Assembly: GCA_024704765.1 (NCBI GenBank)
Contig: JAKMXF010000343.1
Location: forward strand, 62,001 to 126,000
Direction of reading: 5' to 3'
From: Oopsacas minuta
Taxonomy: Eukaryota; Porifera; Hexactinellida; Lyssacinosida; Leucopsacidae
Length of the DNA stretch: 64,000 nucleotides
Both the position numbers and the translations under genes were made by a program. The notes under the pieces are model-generated. The model was not told the origin of the DNA. It saw only the letters and a program-made list of their open reading frames with translations, and searched no databases. This document shows positions 1 through 10,715 of the stretch, one piece after another; position 1 is the stretch's first letter; each line of letters begins with the position of its first letter.

Positions 1-345
1 ACCATTGATGTAACACAAAATGATACTAGAAATATCTTTTCAACTGCTAACTAGGAGTAATCGTATCCAGAGTTAGTCTGTGGATTATTTGTTTGTTTGT
101 TGTTATTTACTCCCTCCCTGCAGCTAAAGGTAATGTCACAACAACTCAGACTTCTCTCAAAAGCCTTCAGTACCTACTACTCCGGCTGCTACACATCAAT
201 AGAACCGATCTTAGACGCTATGGAACAGAATATGGACGATATGAAACATGCTCGAAATCAATCCCAAATGAGTTTAGCTATTTGGCTGGACACAGTTAAT
301 AGGAAAACTTCATCCAACAACATAGAAGATACAAACTCAGTCTAA
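1..345 (+). CDS. 3' terminal exon of an unrecognised gene (partial)
   Basis: A likely last exon runs from 124 to the stop at 343-345. It follows a pyrimidine-rich tract ending in CTGCAG, a good splice acceptor, and reads about 73 residues beginning LKVMSQQLRLLSKAFSTYYS. The peptide is hydrophilic and probably helical, with acidic and methionine-rich stretches (LDAMEQNMDDMKHARN) suggestive of a coiled coil. No family is recognised. The upstream part (1-123) looks intronic and has a GTTT-rich tract at about 89-101, as in several other introns of this window. The rest of the gene lies outside the window. The alternative is that the reading frame is fortuitous, but the clean acceptor and the stop followed by AT-rich sequence favour a real exon. 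Confidence 0.45.
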
Positions 346-1001
346 CCAATCTCTTCCTTCTATAATATGTAAGGTGTAGTCTAGTTTGATGTACCCCTGA
401 ATTTCCAAATTTCACATAACTTTATTGATATAAGTTTGTTGTTATGTTTTCTTTCTGTAAGTAAAGAATGTTAGGGATTTGTTTAGGACAATTTTTGCTT
501 GATAAGCAACTTGTGGAATTGTTGAATCCAAAGTATACAGTGAATTCATCTACAGGACGTAGTACCGATGAAAATGAGAATATTATTACTAATATACTTG
601 GGGTATAGAATTGCATCAATTAGGGATTCATAATAATAATAAGTATCGTTGCTATGGGCAAGATATACAGGAATGTGCAATATAAGGAGAGGAGAAGAAT
701 TAAGATTGAACTCATGGATGAGATAGAACCGTTCTATCAATTCCCATTTTTATACCTTAAAATTTTTACAACTTTTTGGAGTGTGTCAGTTACAAATATT
801 CTTGTTTATATTCTGTATTTAGAAAATTCTACATACTTTTGATGTGTGTTGTTATTTGTTGTCAAATTTGTTTGTTGTTACACTGAGTTAATCAGATCAT
901 GTCAATTATGACAAAATATCGGTGTGTTTATTGATGTCAAGTTGAGAAGTTTTTTGGATAAAAAGGATGAAAAATGGCAGAACTAAACAAATAAACAAAT
1001 A
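346..1001. other. Intergenic region, no gene seen
   Basis: AT-rich spacer between the partial first gene and the cyclin. Short open frames occur on both strands (for example 654-842 plus) but show no family resemblance and no splice context. The last 30 bases before the cyclin ATG contain an AAAC/AAAT-rich run. Confidence 0.5.
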
Positions 1002-1859
1002 ATGGCGTCACAATTCTACCCTACCAAACCGGTGTTCTTTTCTCTGACAGAATCCTATAAAGTGTCAGAGAGCCACTTCACACCTCGGCTTGACGAATAC
1101 TTCTCAGAGAGATTACGTCATCTGTTGGGGATAGAGACAGCTACACTTGTCCGTAGTGACTACATGGATCTGCAACCAGAACTAAGTCCAGAAGCGAGAC
1201 AAACCCTCTTGAATTGGATCATGAAGGTACACTTTGCTTACCAGTTGTCCCCACAGACTCTCTTCTTATCTGTTCGTCTTCTAGACCGCTTCTTGTCGGT
1301 GGAACAAGTCCAAGTGGAGGAGGTACAGCTGTTGGGAATGTCATGTCTCTTGATTGCCTCTAAGATGGAGGATACTCTCCCTCTCTCCACTCGTGATCTG
1401 TGTCTCTGTGTGGGTGACTACTGCTCAGTTAATGACATCATAATAGCAGAGAGGAACATCCTCTGTGTCCTGGACTACACGACAACTCTACCTTCCTCAC
1501 TCAGCTTCTACGAGATGATGATACAAACCCTCTCTCCTGCCACAAACACAAACTTGTATTTCCTAGCTAGATACTTTCTAGAACTTCTGATCTACGATCA
1601 GACAGGAGCTCTCTCGATTCGTCCGTCTCTCCAAGCAGCGGCCTGCGTGTCTCGTGCTGTGGAGATGACACAGTCGAACGGAGAGAACTGGTGTCCCTCT
1701 GTCTCGTTTGGAGTAACGCCAGAAGAAGTACTCGTGTGTAAGGAACATTTATTGACTGTCTACATGACTGCTATGACTACTAAGAATCACCCAGTTAGAC
1801 TTAAATTCTCCTCTAGTGCTTATCAAGGTATAGCTCTATCTCTTTCTTATACAGTTTAA
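1002..1859 (+). CDS. Cyclin (A/B-like), intronless
   Basis: A single 285-residue frame. The N-terminal cyclin box lies at about residues 55-155: RQTLLNWIMKVHFAYQLS matches the MR-LIDWL-V helix of A/B cyclins, LFLSVRLLDRFLS matches the second helix, and LLGMSCLLIASKMED matches the conserved LVG-ALFIASKYEE segment. AERNILCVLDYTTTLPSSLSFYE matches the E--IL--L-F-L--P---FL stretch joining the two cyclin folds. The second fold (about residues 165-265) is weaker. Cyclins bind and activate cyclin-dependent kinases; the A/B assignment is by resemblance only. No destruction box (RxxL-type) is obvious near the N terminus, which is unusual for a mitotic B cyclin. The gene lacks introns while all its neighbours are spliced, so it may be a retrogene. 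A fragment of it is found antisense at about 36.7 kb. Confidence 0.85.
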   Translation: MASQFYPTKPVFFSLTESYKVSESHFTPRLDEYFSERLRHLLGIETATLVRSDYMDLQPELSPEARQTLLNWIMKVHFAYQLSPQTLFLSVRLLDRFLSVEQVQVEEVQLLGMSCLLIASKMEDTLPLSTRDLCLCVGDYCSVNDIIIAERNILCVLDYTTTLPSSLSFYEMMIQTLSPATNTNLYFLARYFLELLIYDQTGALSIRPSLQAAACVSRAVEMTQSNGENWCPSVSFGVTPEEVLVCKEHLLTVYMTAMTTKNHPVRLKFSSSAYQGIALSLSYTV

Positions 1860-1860
1860 T

Positions 1861-1883
1861 ACACACACACACACGCACACACA
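1861..1883. repeat. (CA)n microsatellite
   Basis: An almost perfect ACAC dinucleotide run, with one G interruption, directly after the cyclin stop codon. Confidence 0.85.
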
Positions 1884-2041
1884 TTTGTATAGTTTATTGT
1901 ACTGTGCATTATTTGTATATTTGTATTCACAATAATTATATATATTAACGAACATTAATTTATCATATTTTCACACTTTGCACGATTAGTTAATAACCAC
2001 ACAACAATCTAACACATTTTGACAAATAATTCTGAGTTAGC

Positions 2042-4277
2042 ATGAGCGATACTCAGTTAGAACACTCTCCTCTTCCTGAAGAAGAAATATCTAACCCTCC
2101 TGATAAGGAACAGGAACCAGATAAGGTCAATACGGAACCAATTGAGCCCTTACAAGACCTAGAACCTCCTCAACCAATCTCTGAACCAGACGAGTCTGTA
2201 ACTCCAAATGAGCAACATTCCATAGATGAGATACGGTTACCAAGGCCTACCCATTTAGCTACTAGTGTTACTACTCCAGATTCTCCAGGTCCTGTTGATA
2301 TTGCTACGACTACGAGTATACCGCAAACAGAAGTACCTGATGTTACAGGTATGAGAAAAATATACATTCCTTTCTCACTCTTTTCTCCACTCTGGTTGCT
2401 TTGATTGTTAGTATTACTTTCAATGATACAGCAAAGATCAGTTATTTCTATACTTTTGTATAATTCTAAATTCTAATAGATCCTGTTACCCCCGTTACCC
2501 CTGTGTCACAAGCTACACCAACGCTTCAACCAGAAGAAAAAGCCAGACAAGCTGAAAAGAAAGGATCTCTCCCCCGTATGGAGGACGTAGGAACACCGTC
2601 TCTTTTCGCAGAGCAAATAACTTCCGGTGTAACCTTTGAGATGTACTATCTAGGAACTACAAAACTAACAGCACCTTCATCACCAACTAAATCACAACAC
2701 TTACAATTGTGTCGTGAAGTTATGTCACGTATTAAAATGCCACCTGGAGAACCACAGCCATTGACACCTATTTCCGTTTTCATATCTACACGCACTCTAC
2801 AGCTGTTAGATCCTAGTACTGGTATAGCTATGATTAAGCATGCGTTACCTTCTATATCATATATTAGTGATATTAGAAATAATCTGGTTATCATGGCAAG
2901 AAATGGTGAACAGACGAATAATGGGTTTGTTTGTTGTTTGTTTGTTTGTTTGTTTGTTGTTTATTTATATTTATTCACATCTATTAGATCTGAGAACGGT
3001 AACGAAAGAGAAGAAGAGACAACAACAACAACAGACTCTCCCTCAACCAATCAAAACTCGTCTCTTGTGTGTCATTTATTAGAATCTCAGAACTCACATA
3101 ATGTAGCTGTCACGATGGGACACGCATTTAATGTAGCATACAGGTATTGTTTACACAATTAACTCCCATTATATCTAACACGGATATATCGTAATATAGA
3201 AGTTTCAAATTGTACAAATATATTATCAAACCGTCAAAGTAATGTATATTCCCCCCGATCATACCGAAGTAATTATCACGTTCCCTTAAGCTTCGATATA
3301 ACAGGAGTTTACTGTGTATTACAAAAAGTGTGATTAACAGCTGTTTTATTATTTCAGGAATTTAGTGTTTTGTACTTCTAAAAGAAATGTATACATCAAC
3401 AATTATTCTATTTATACTTTTCAGACAATTCCTTCGCTCCAGTGGAATCAATGAAGACCAGCTGGCAATAGCAGAATACACTACAGTACTGACAGCACAG
3501 AAAATGCCTACAGAACATCTGGAGAGCCTAACTAACAATGAAAAACAGCGACTGATTATATTGCCTAAGAAGCAAGGAGAGCCTATTGGTGTAATGCTGA
3601 TTGAGTCAGGTTGGGGGAGTATGTTACCTACTTGTGTAATCGGACATATGGCTAAATCAGGACCAGCTGCACTGTCCAATAAAGTCAATATAGGTAAGTT
3701 GAACTTTGAGGTTATTTTTCGAACCTGGGGTCCACAAGAGTATCCAGTCCATACGTAGATTACAGTGGAGTTCGCCAAATAGCAAGTTGTATTTTACAAG
3801 AATTTCCTTGGTATTACGCGAACTTGCTAATAGGGGAACACCACTGTACTACTGACTTCTCCTCCTACAGGTGATCACGTGATACGTTTGTGTGGACAGA
3901 GTTTAGTTGGAATGCCATTAGAGAAATGCATGGAGATAGCAAGGGCAGCTAGGAATTTAACAAAAGTCTCAATGGAACTAGCATCATGCAACCCAGTTGT
4001 TGAGGTCAATATCATCCGTCCGGATGTTAAATTCCCTCTCGGATTCACGGTACAGGACGGCGAAATCGTAAGTCTGAGTAGAGGTTCAATTTCTGATAGA
4101 AGCGGGGTACGAGTTGGTCACAAAATAATAGAAATAAACGGCCAAAGTACAATTAATATGAAACACAAGTCAATTGTAACACTTTTGCAGACATCAATCG
4201 GTGAATTGTTGCTTAAAACTATGCCGATAGCTCTGTACAAGTTAACACTGGGGCTAGAGCAACCTGTATATGTTTAA
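2042..4277 (+). CDS. APBA: APBA / Mint / X11 adaptor (PTB-PDZ-PDZ)
   Basis: Five exons fit in frame: 2042-2348, 2480-2924, 2988-3143, 3425-3693 and 3871-4277, giving about 527 residues. The first 100 or so residues are acidic and proline-rich. A PTB domain follows (from GVTFEMYYLGTTKL to MGHAFNVAYRQFL), with a low-complexity E/T loop inside it. Then come two tandem PDZ domains: GEPIGVMLIESGWGSMLPTC resembles the first Mint PDZ, and VRVGHKIIEINGQS is nearly the Mint PDZ2 text. The C terminus LEQPVYV matches the conserved EQPVYI tail of APBA proteins. Mint proteins link membrane proteins (APP family, cadherin and synaptic partners) to trafficking machinery. The N-terminal region is much shorter than in APBA1 or APBA2, so Munc18- and CASK-binding segments are probably absent. 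The second intron is only 63 nt, a multiple of three and open, so retention would keep the frame. Confidence 0.93.
3156..3314. repeat. MITE, family 1 (CAGTTAACTCC...GGAGTTTACTG)
   Basis: A copy of the commonest small element in the window, inside the third APBA intron. The left end resembles CAGTTAACTCCCGTTATAT with one change. The right end reads GATATAACAGGAGTTTACTG. The internal signatures are ACAAATATGGTCCCAAAC-like and CTTTGACGG in inverted sense. Confidence 0.7.
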
Positions 4278-4840
4278 GATATTTGAATTCTTTTCTTATT
4301 CATTGCTTTATATGTATTTTATTGTTTGGCATACGTATAGTGTGCTGATTCGTAGCTATTATGTGTTTTCATACATAGATGTTGAAGCGCAATGGGGTAC
4401 GAACAGGGTAGAACAAGTGAGGGTGAATTTGGTACGATTCATTAACCAAGGTCTTAACTGGGTGTTCTGACGTCACCCAGATGGCGCTTTATTCCTGGGA
4501 TAAATAACAGAGTTCGCTATCTTTGAATTCTAAAATTCCTGAGCATTGGAATATTTATATTTAATACAGTATACTCTTGCACGTTAAGTAACGCAAAATT
4601 CCCGAAATTCACACAGTTCCTTGAATCAAAGCATTTGCATTACTTAATAGAATTGGCCGTTTCACTTTTACACTCCATAGGACATACTTACCAAATTCCA
4701 CGGATTTCCAAGTTTCCATCCATAAATAGCAATTTGAGGTTGTTATTTGGAGAAAAATGCACACAAATTTGCTTATTCCTTGGATATCTTGCAGGAGGAT
4801 TGACAAGTGTCTACCTTATTTCTAAAATTAGATATCTATA
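4278..4840. other. Intergenic region with repeat debris
   Basis: AT-rich sequence. From about 4565 there is a stretch beginning ACAGTATACTC. At 4690-4760 there is a segment (GGATTTCCAAGTTTCCATCC, then CATAAATAGCAATTT) that recurs in part near 39.95 kb and, more diverged, near 7.85 kb. Frames in this stretch are therefore read as repeat shadows rather than a gene. Confidence 0.5.
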
Positions 4841-5095
4841 ATGTCTTCTATATGGGATTGGATACAGAATTTAGAAATAGACTTTCAAGGTCAAAAGAGA
4901 GCTGAATCCCTCTACCAGTATATTATGGTATTATTTGGTTTTGTTGGTATTTGTTGGGGATTTTATTGTCAACAATTCATACAAACATTCTATTTCCTGT
5001 CAGCTGGTTTTATATTATCATGTATATTAATTGTACCAGCCTGGCCAATGTATAGAACACATCCGTTAAATTGGAGGAAACCTAAGTTAACGTAA
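4841..5095 (+). CDS. SPCS1: Signal peptidase complex subunit 1 (SPC12)
   Basis: An 84-residue single-exon frame. The opening (WIQNLEIDFQGQKRAESLYQYI) matches the cytosolic start of SPC12 proteins, which has DYKGQKLAE in human. Two hydrophobic segments (about residues 27-45 and 50-66) are followed by the diagnostic WPMYRTHPLNW, equivalent to human WPIYRRHPLKW. This small ER membrane subunit modulates the signal peptidase complex. The charged C-terminal tail of the human protein is largely absent here. The start ATG is the first in frame. Confidence 0.95.
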   Translation: MSSIWDWIQNLEIDFQGQKRAESLYQYIMVLFGFVGICWGFYCQQFIQTFYFLSAGFILSCILIVPAWPMYRTHPLNWRKPKLT

Positions 5096-5510
5096 TTTGG
5101 TGTTCTTTAGGTGTTAGATTTATATATTCATATATTACAAATCCTTACATCAGATTAAATGATAATAAGAACATTCTTTGTAACTAATTGTGTCATATAA
5201 CGAAGAGGATACCTCTATGCTCCCGTGTTACTTCTTATAGTAGCCTGGTGTTTATTCACATTTTAGCACCCTGGACGGGGACGAACCATCCGTTTATCAA
5301 CCTGAAGAGTTCTTATCTAGTCCTTACAGTCGTATCGTTTATAAGAACGCCTTTGGGGTGGGAGTAGTAAAGTATGTTCTTATAGCCGGCAATAATTATA
5401 CAGGAATATATGAGAACTGTTTACCAGACGATGGTTCTTATATTCTGTATGTTCTTATACTGGTGTCTTATAAACGATATCCACTGTATTAAGCTTGTTA
5501 CTAGAGTAGA
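5096..5510. other. Intergenic region made largely of two repeat fragments
   Basis: At about 5262-5290 is a TTTAGCACCCTGGACGGGGA segment that recurs near 25.38, 38.79 and 44.0 kb. At 5330-5480 are GTTCTTATA...CCGGC segments belonging to the GCCGGTTATAAGAAC element family. A short open frame across this stretch is explained by these repeats. Confidence 0.5.
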
Positions 5511-8500
5511 ATGAAGTTCCCAGACCTAACCAGGAGCCATGTAGACAGCCCAGATTTTAAGCGGGACCTTAAACAATTAGAGCGTGAGACAGACATTCTA
5601 CTCAACCACTCACACTCCATTATCAGTATTCTAGCTGAGAAGGCTGCTATAGCTCGTAGGGACATACAGCTAACTAAAATGTTAGTTACAGAGATACAGT
5701 GTATTGGTATTACACATATAGTGGATTTTGATGGCGAAGCTGATAGTAAAGATGATACAAGGCTCACTCAGGTAGAATGACACTATAGTGGAAATTTACA
5801 TAAACCGACACCCGTTGGGACATGAATATTTGGTCGGTTATGAATTGTCGGATTAAAAATCACTACTATTTATGGATTATCGGAAATATTTCTCTAATAG
5901 CAAGTTCGCGTATTAGCAAGGGAAATTCCTGTCTAAGTTTAATCACGAATTGCTAATAGAGGAAATTAGGGCGAATTTGAAAATCCTGCCCCAAGCCTGT
6001 CTCTGGGAATGCCAGACCCTACGACCTCCCCTGGGGGAAATATTATTCGTACGCACGAAACTCTTAGGGCTTAACGGAACGAGGATAATATCATTACATC
6101 ATAAATTATCAAAATTGTAATCTATCATAATCCTTTGTAATTACCCTCAGGGCTAACTATGCAGACATCTATGCTCTCTTATGCAACTATTATCCCTAGG
6201 AACGCATTTCAAAACGTATAGAATCATTCACAACAATATCAGCTCAGCTCTGTGAGAACCAAGAAATATTCAGTGAACAGATTGAAATAGGAATGATCCA
6301 GCCGTTAAAGTTATTCATAAACACTCAGTTAACACCTGTTACTAATATGAAAGAGGAATATCATACTGTTTGTAAGAGACTTAGTGCTTTGCAGGATAGA
6401 TTCTTTCAATTCAAACGTCACGAAATTTCACAGATGGGGGATATCAGCTATCAGCTGTTTGATATGAAAATTTATAAACATCAGGTGAATACCTATTAAC
6501 CAGTATTGTAACTAAGGAAGTTATGATATTATTTACGAGCTCTTTTCCAGTGTAATGGTGTTGTTTTGGAGGTGTAAAGTATTTTAAAAACTGTAAATAC
6601 ATTTGCTACATATATGTTTCAACTCTTTATATTTCTTTCTATAGTTCGTCTGTAAATATTTATCAAATCTTCACTCACTCCACACATGCAGACTAACTGC
6701 TTGCCTCGAGCTATTAACACAATACTTACTGACATCTAGTTCCTATCACAATCTATGCTCATCTCTACTAGCTACAAGTCAGGATAGTATTTCTATTCTA
6801 TACAGAGCTGGTCAGAATATTACCGCTATTATTCTGGATAAACAGAAAAATGTAGAGTTAGAATCTCAAAAGATTATTGGAGAGGTAATACAGTCTACTC
6901 CTGCTTATACCGAAGTCTGAACTTGTACAAATATGGTCCCAAACCGTCAAAGTAACAAATATTCATTGGTTATATCAAACTGATTATCATGGTCCATTGA
7001 GCTTCGATATAACAGGAGTTGACTGTATGTATTATTTGAAAACATTGAAGCGACTGATTTCGCGTCAACCCTATTGACGATATTTCATTAAAACCCGTAT
7101 TCCTTTAGGTAGCGCAAGATCTAGCTCTGTCTCTTTTATGCTTCCAGGTTAGTGACGTACACCTTCCCTACCCCACAGCCCTCGCTAACATCAAACGTCA
7201 CCTATCTATTAACAAGAAAAACCTTCCCCCAATTTCCCCAGAAATATTCAACTCATCTCCTCTCCTAAACCCGCAATTATTTGACAGTATTGACCCAAGC
7301 GAGGCCGCGAAGAAACTTTCAAAATGTGGATACTTGAATTGTGGCGGAACAAAGACCTTTAGTGTAACTTGGAAAAAGTTATATTTTTGGATTGAATCGA
7401 ATGGATTAATGCAACAAGACTCAAAATCAAACGAAACAAAACTCATTCTTAACTTAAAACTCAGTACTGTGAAATCTGTAGCAACCACAGAGGTAGATAG
7501 GAATTTCTGTTTTAAAGTAATCTCTCCTACTCTAACGCTATTACTACAAGGAGAAAGTACTAGAGATATTGAAGAATGGGTTAATGCAATTAGCTATGCT
7601 ATTGGACAGGCATTCAACTATCAAAGGTCTTCTACATTATCTAACGACTCCGTTAAGAGGAAATTTGATGACAGGTATGTTATAACTCCCGTCATATCTA
7701 AGCTCAAGACACCTTGATAATCAGTTTGATATAACTGATATAATATACGTTACTTTGACGGTTTGGGACCATATTTGTACGATTTGTATCTGGCACAATT
7801 TTCTCTAATTCATGCTTACTAAAGCTCTCTAAAAGACTTCCTGTATTCCAAGTTTCACATCTAACTAGCTTCAGGATGTTATTTAGGGAAAAAGTTGGTA
7901 TGCGAAAATGTGTGAATTCTAGAAATGTTACAATGTACATTTAAATTCAATTAACGAGATGAAATTATCATTTTCTCTTATCTATATATTTATAGAAGCA
8001 GTTCAGAAGCTCTACCTCAATCCCCTATCACTCCAGTTACAGGAATATCCACACAGACATTAGCTGAAATATACTCTATGCCAGGGAACGATAAATGCGT
8101 TGATTGCCTTCGCCGAGGACCAAAATGGGCCAGTATAAATCTTGGTGTTTTACTATGTATCGATTGCTCTGGACACCATAGAGGGCTAGGAGTACATTTA
8201 TCACAAATCAGGAGTCTAATTTTGGACTCAATAAAAGAGGAATGGCTATTCAATATTAGAGAAACTGGAAACACAAATTTTAATTCGGTTTATGAAGCTA
8301 ACTTGAGTGAAGAAAATAAAATATTATTGATTAGTGATGAGAAGAAATTGAAAGACTTTATTATTGACAAATATCAAAATTTGAAATTCTCAACTGAGAC
8401 GGAGAGGATTAGAATCACAGCTCAACGCGAGGTAACTAGACAAAGGCACTTAGAGAAATATTGTTCAGATAAGGAGTTCGATGTTACACAAGTGGATATT

Positions 8501-8704
8501 GAATATACTGACAGTGATAAAAACCTGGATCATAAAAAGTTCGATAAATTCGTCAATATTAACCGGAGCCCTTCTCCAAAATACCCTCTTGACTCATCTT
8601 TAACAAACTCTCCAAGTGGAGAGGGTCTTCGACAGAAAGTCCGCTCGGTTGGTGATACGATAGGTAGCACGATAGCAAGAATAGGAACTGGAAAGAAACA
8701 ATAA
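5511..8704 (+). CDS. ACAP: ACAP-like ArfGAP: BAR, PH and ArfGAP domains
   Basis: Five exons fit in frame: 5511-5771, 6200-6484, 6645-6884, 7109-7674 and 7996-8704, giving about 686 residues. Residues 1-250 form a helical BAR-type region opening [15 protein letters not shown], as in centaurin-beta proteins. A PH domain follows ([22 protein letters not shown] to [12 protein letters not shown]). The ArfGAP domain has the zinc motif C-x2-C-x16-C-x2-C in [11 protein letters not shown]...LLCIDC and the catalytic arginine in [14 protein letters not shown]. ACAPs stimulate GTP hydrolysis on Arf6 at endosomes and plasma membrane. The frame stops about 130 residues after the GAP core with no ankyrin repeats, although ACAPs normally end in them. 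An ankyrin-only gene starts 250 bp downstream on the same strand. The third intron carries a MITE that begins six bases after the exon. Confidence 0.92.
6891..7025. repeat. MITE, family 1, abutting a splice donor
   Basis: The element starts CAGTCTACTCC and ends GGAGTTGACTG, flanked by TA on both sides. Its left end lies six bases after the last exonic base of ACAP exon 3 (6884), so only GTAATA separates exon and element. Confidence 0.8.
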
Positions 8705-8955
8705 TACATTGCTAGAATTGTTTGTTATGAATACAATGGCTAACTTAATATTATTATTATTCAATTGTGAGCTTGTTATTTCTATAATAGTTTCATTAAC
8801 TAAAAGATTCCACACTTTTCTATTATCTACGTAATACAATGGAGCTTCGTTAATACGAATTTCTGTGTAAGACGAATAAATATTCCATAGCCTGGTCCGT
8901 GTGACGCTATTAAGCCGAGTTACTTTACATCAATTAGCATACACTTTATACAAGT

Positions 8956-10350
8956 ATGGACCTCTCCAAGGACCAATTAGAGAAACAATTACGAGAAACC
9001 AGTCGATCTGGAACAGTATCAGACATAACTAAACTCCTAGAAACGACAGACATAACTTCACAGGATTCTGAAGGTTTTACAGCTCTGCATTACGCTGCAG
9101 CTGGTAACAACATTCCTGTACTTAAGTTGTTGGTAGCTAAGGGAGCTAAGGTTAACTCTGTAAGCAAGAATGGATGTACTCCTTTATATGTAGCCAGTCA
9201 GTCAGGCTATATTGATACAGTTAATGAGCTAATTGGTAAATTACACAAGTTATTATACGAAAATGGTTTGAAATCTTCGCCCCAGCCTTGCCTCGGGCTA
9301 CGCAATATCCTGAGACCTCCTCTGCTATTGCTCCTAGCATATTTATTTATTTATTTTTGTTTAGAAAGTAAAGCTGATGTAGATATAACTACTAAATCCA
9401 CTAAACACACAGCTCTGCTAGTAGCTGCAGAATTTGGGTATAACTCTGTTATTAAGAAATTATTACTGAGTGGTGCCAATATACATCATAATATGAATAA
9501 AGGTAAACAACAACAAACAAATAAACAAACAAACTAACAAATAACAAACAAACAAACAATCTTTCTAGGATTCACAGCTCTACATATTTCAGCACAACAC
9601 GGTCAAACAGAGACGATACAACTTCTACTTCAAGAAGGCTGTAACATCAATTCGCAGACAGAATCTAAATGGACTCCTCTAATGGTTGCCATATGGAATG
9701 AGCAGTATCAGGCAGCTGAAGAGCTAAAGAACAACGGAGCTAATATACATCTTAAGAACCAAGCAGGCAATACCGTACTAGCTTTGGCTGCAGTTAAACA
9801 TACTCATCTAGTTAAGCTGTGTCTGAGTGCTGGTTGTGATGTAAATACACAGGAGTATGAGTTGAATTGGACACCTTTACATGTAGCTTCTGCTACTGGT
9901 AAACAGGTTTGTTTGTTTGTTTGTTTGTTGTTTGTTTGAATTTTCGATATACTTAGAGTGGAACCTGGTTAATATGAGCTCCAGATCAAGGGAACAAATT
10001 TATCCCGTCCGTTCGTATTAACGAGGCCACTGTAATCGCATATATCTCTCCAACATTTACACATTCCATTTCACCAGGATGTCGTCAAGACTCTCCTCAC
10101 CCACGCTGCTAACGTAAACATACCAGATCGTAGAGGAAACACACCACTCCACCTAGCAGCACATCAGGGCTACAGGAATGTAGTAGCTACACTATTTGAC
10201 GCAGGTGCTGATATATTCGCACTCAACGCTGGCAATTTAACTTGTCTCGATATAGCTAAAGAGAGAATGTATATAGAAATTGTCCGTGACCTTATAGCTA
10301 ATATTGAAAGAGTTAATTACAAACACGTAACTGGACATCCATGGTCCTAG
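8956..10350 (+). CDS. Ankyrin-repeat protein
   Basis: Four exons fit in frame: 8956-9235, 9365-9502, 9569-9906 and 10078-10350, giving about 342 residues. After a short acidic lead there are about nine ankyrin repeats in a row, each with the TALHxAA...G...VVxLLL...GA pattern (for example GFTALHYAAAGNNIPVLKLL, GFTALHISAQHG, WTPLHVASATG, GNTPLHLAAHQG). The protein ends HVTGHPWS. No other domain is seen, so it is probably a soluble scaffold. It is clearly not the sequence of the ACAP ankyrin tail by any motif I can name, but its position directly after an ankyrin-less ACAP raises that question. Two introns are bordered by GTTT or AAAC microsatellite runs. The first intron is 129 bp and open in frame. 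Confidence 0.88.
9957..10033. repeat. MITE, family 4 (AGTGGAACCTGGTT...AACGAGGCCACTG)
   Basis: A short element in the last ankyrin-gene intron. Its ends are related to AGTGGAACCTCGTT and AACGAGGTTCCACT, the terminal repeats seen in full at 56880-57024. Confidence 0.6.
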
Positions 10351-10715
10351 CTGACAGCTTTTATTGATTCTTACTGTTCACTTTTATTTGTAGTTGTTGA
10401 TATTTTGGAGTAAACACAGGTGTAGTAACTTATTTTCATAACCACATATTTATCTTTTGACTGGAAGATTTTCTGGTTATATGGAATGTTGGACTATATC
10501 CACTGTCTAGAACTTAAGCCGAGGGCGAATGGACGTCGCACATACCAACTTCCGTTTTATCTAACACGAATATATCCAAATCCCGCTTATATCAAAGTCT
10601 GAATTGTACAAATATGGTCCCAAACTGTCAAAGTAACATATCGATTATATCAGTAGACTCCGCTTATATATGTGCTATGCTATAATGATATATCTAACAA
10701 TATTCAGCTAGCACA
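10351..10715. other. Spacer between the ankyrin gene and CCT3
   Basis: Contains a truncated family-1 MITE (about 10548-10680: ATCTAACACG, then GTACAAATATGGTCCCAAAC and GTCAAAGTAACATAT). No coding region is seen. Confidence 0.5.

Noticed and set aside
4635-4841. 68-codon open frame upstream of SPCS1 as a gene
   Set aside because: It overlaps a segment that recurs near 7.85 and 39.95 kb as repeat DNA and shows no family resemblance.
5262-5490. Possible exon reading DGDEPSVYQPEEFLSS
   Set aside because: The DNA is built from two recurrent repeat segments (GCACCCTGGACGGGGA and GTTCTTATA-CCGGC types).
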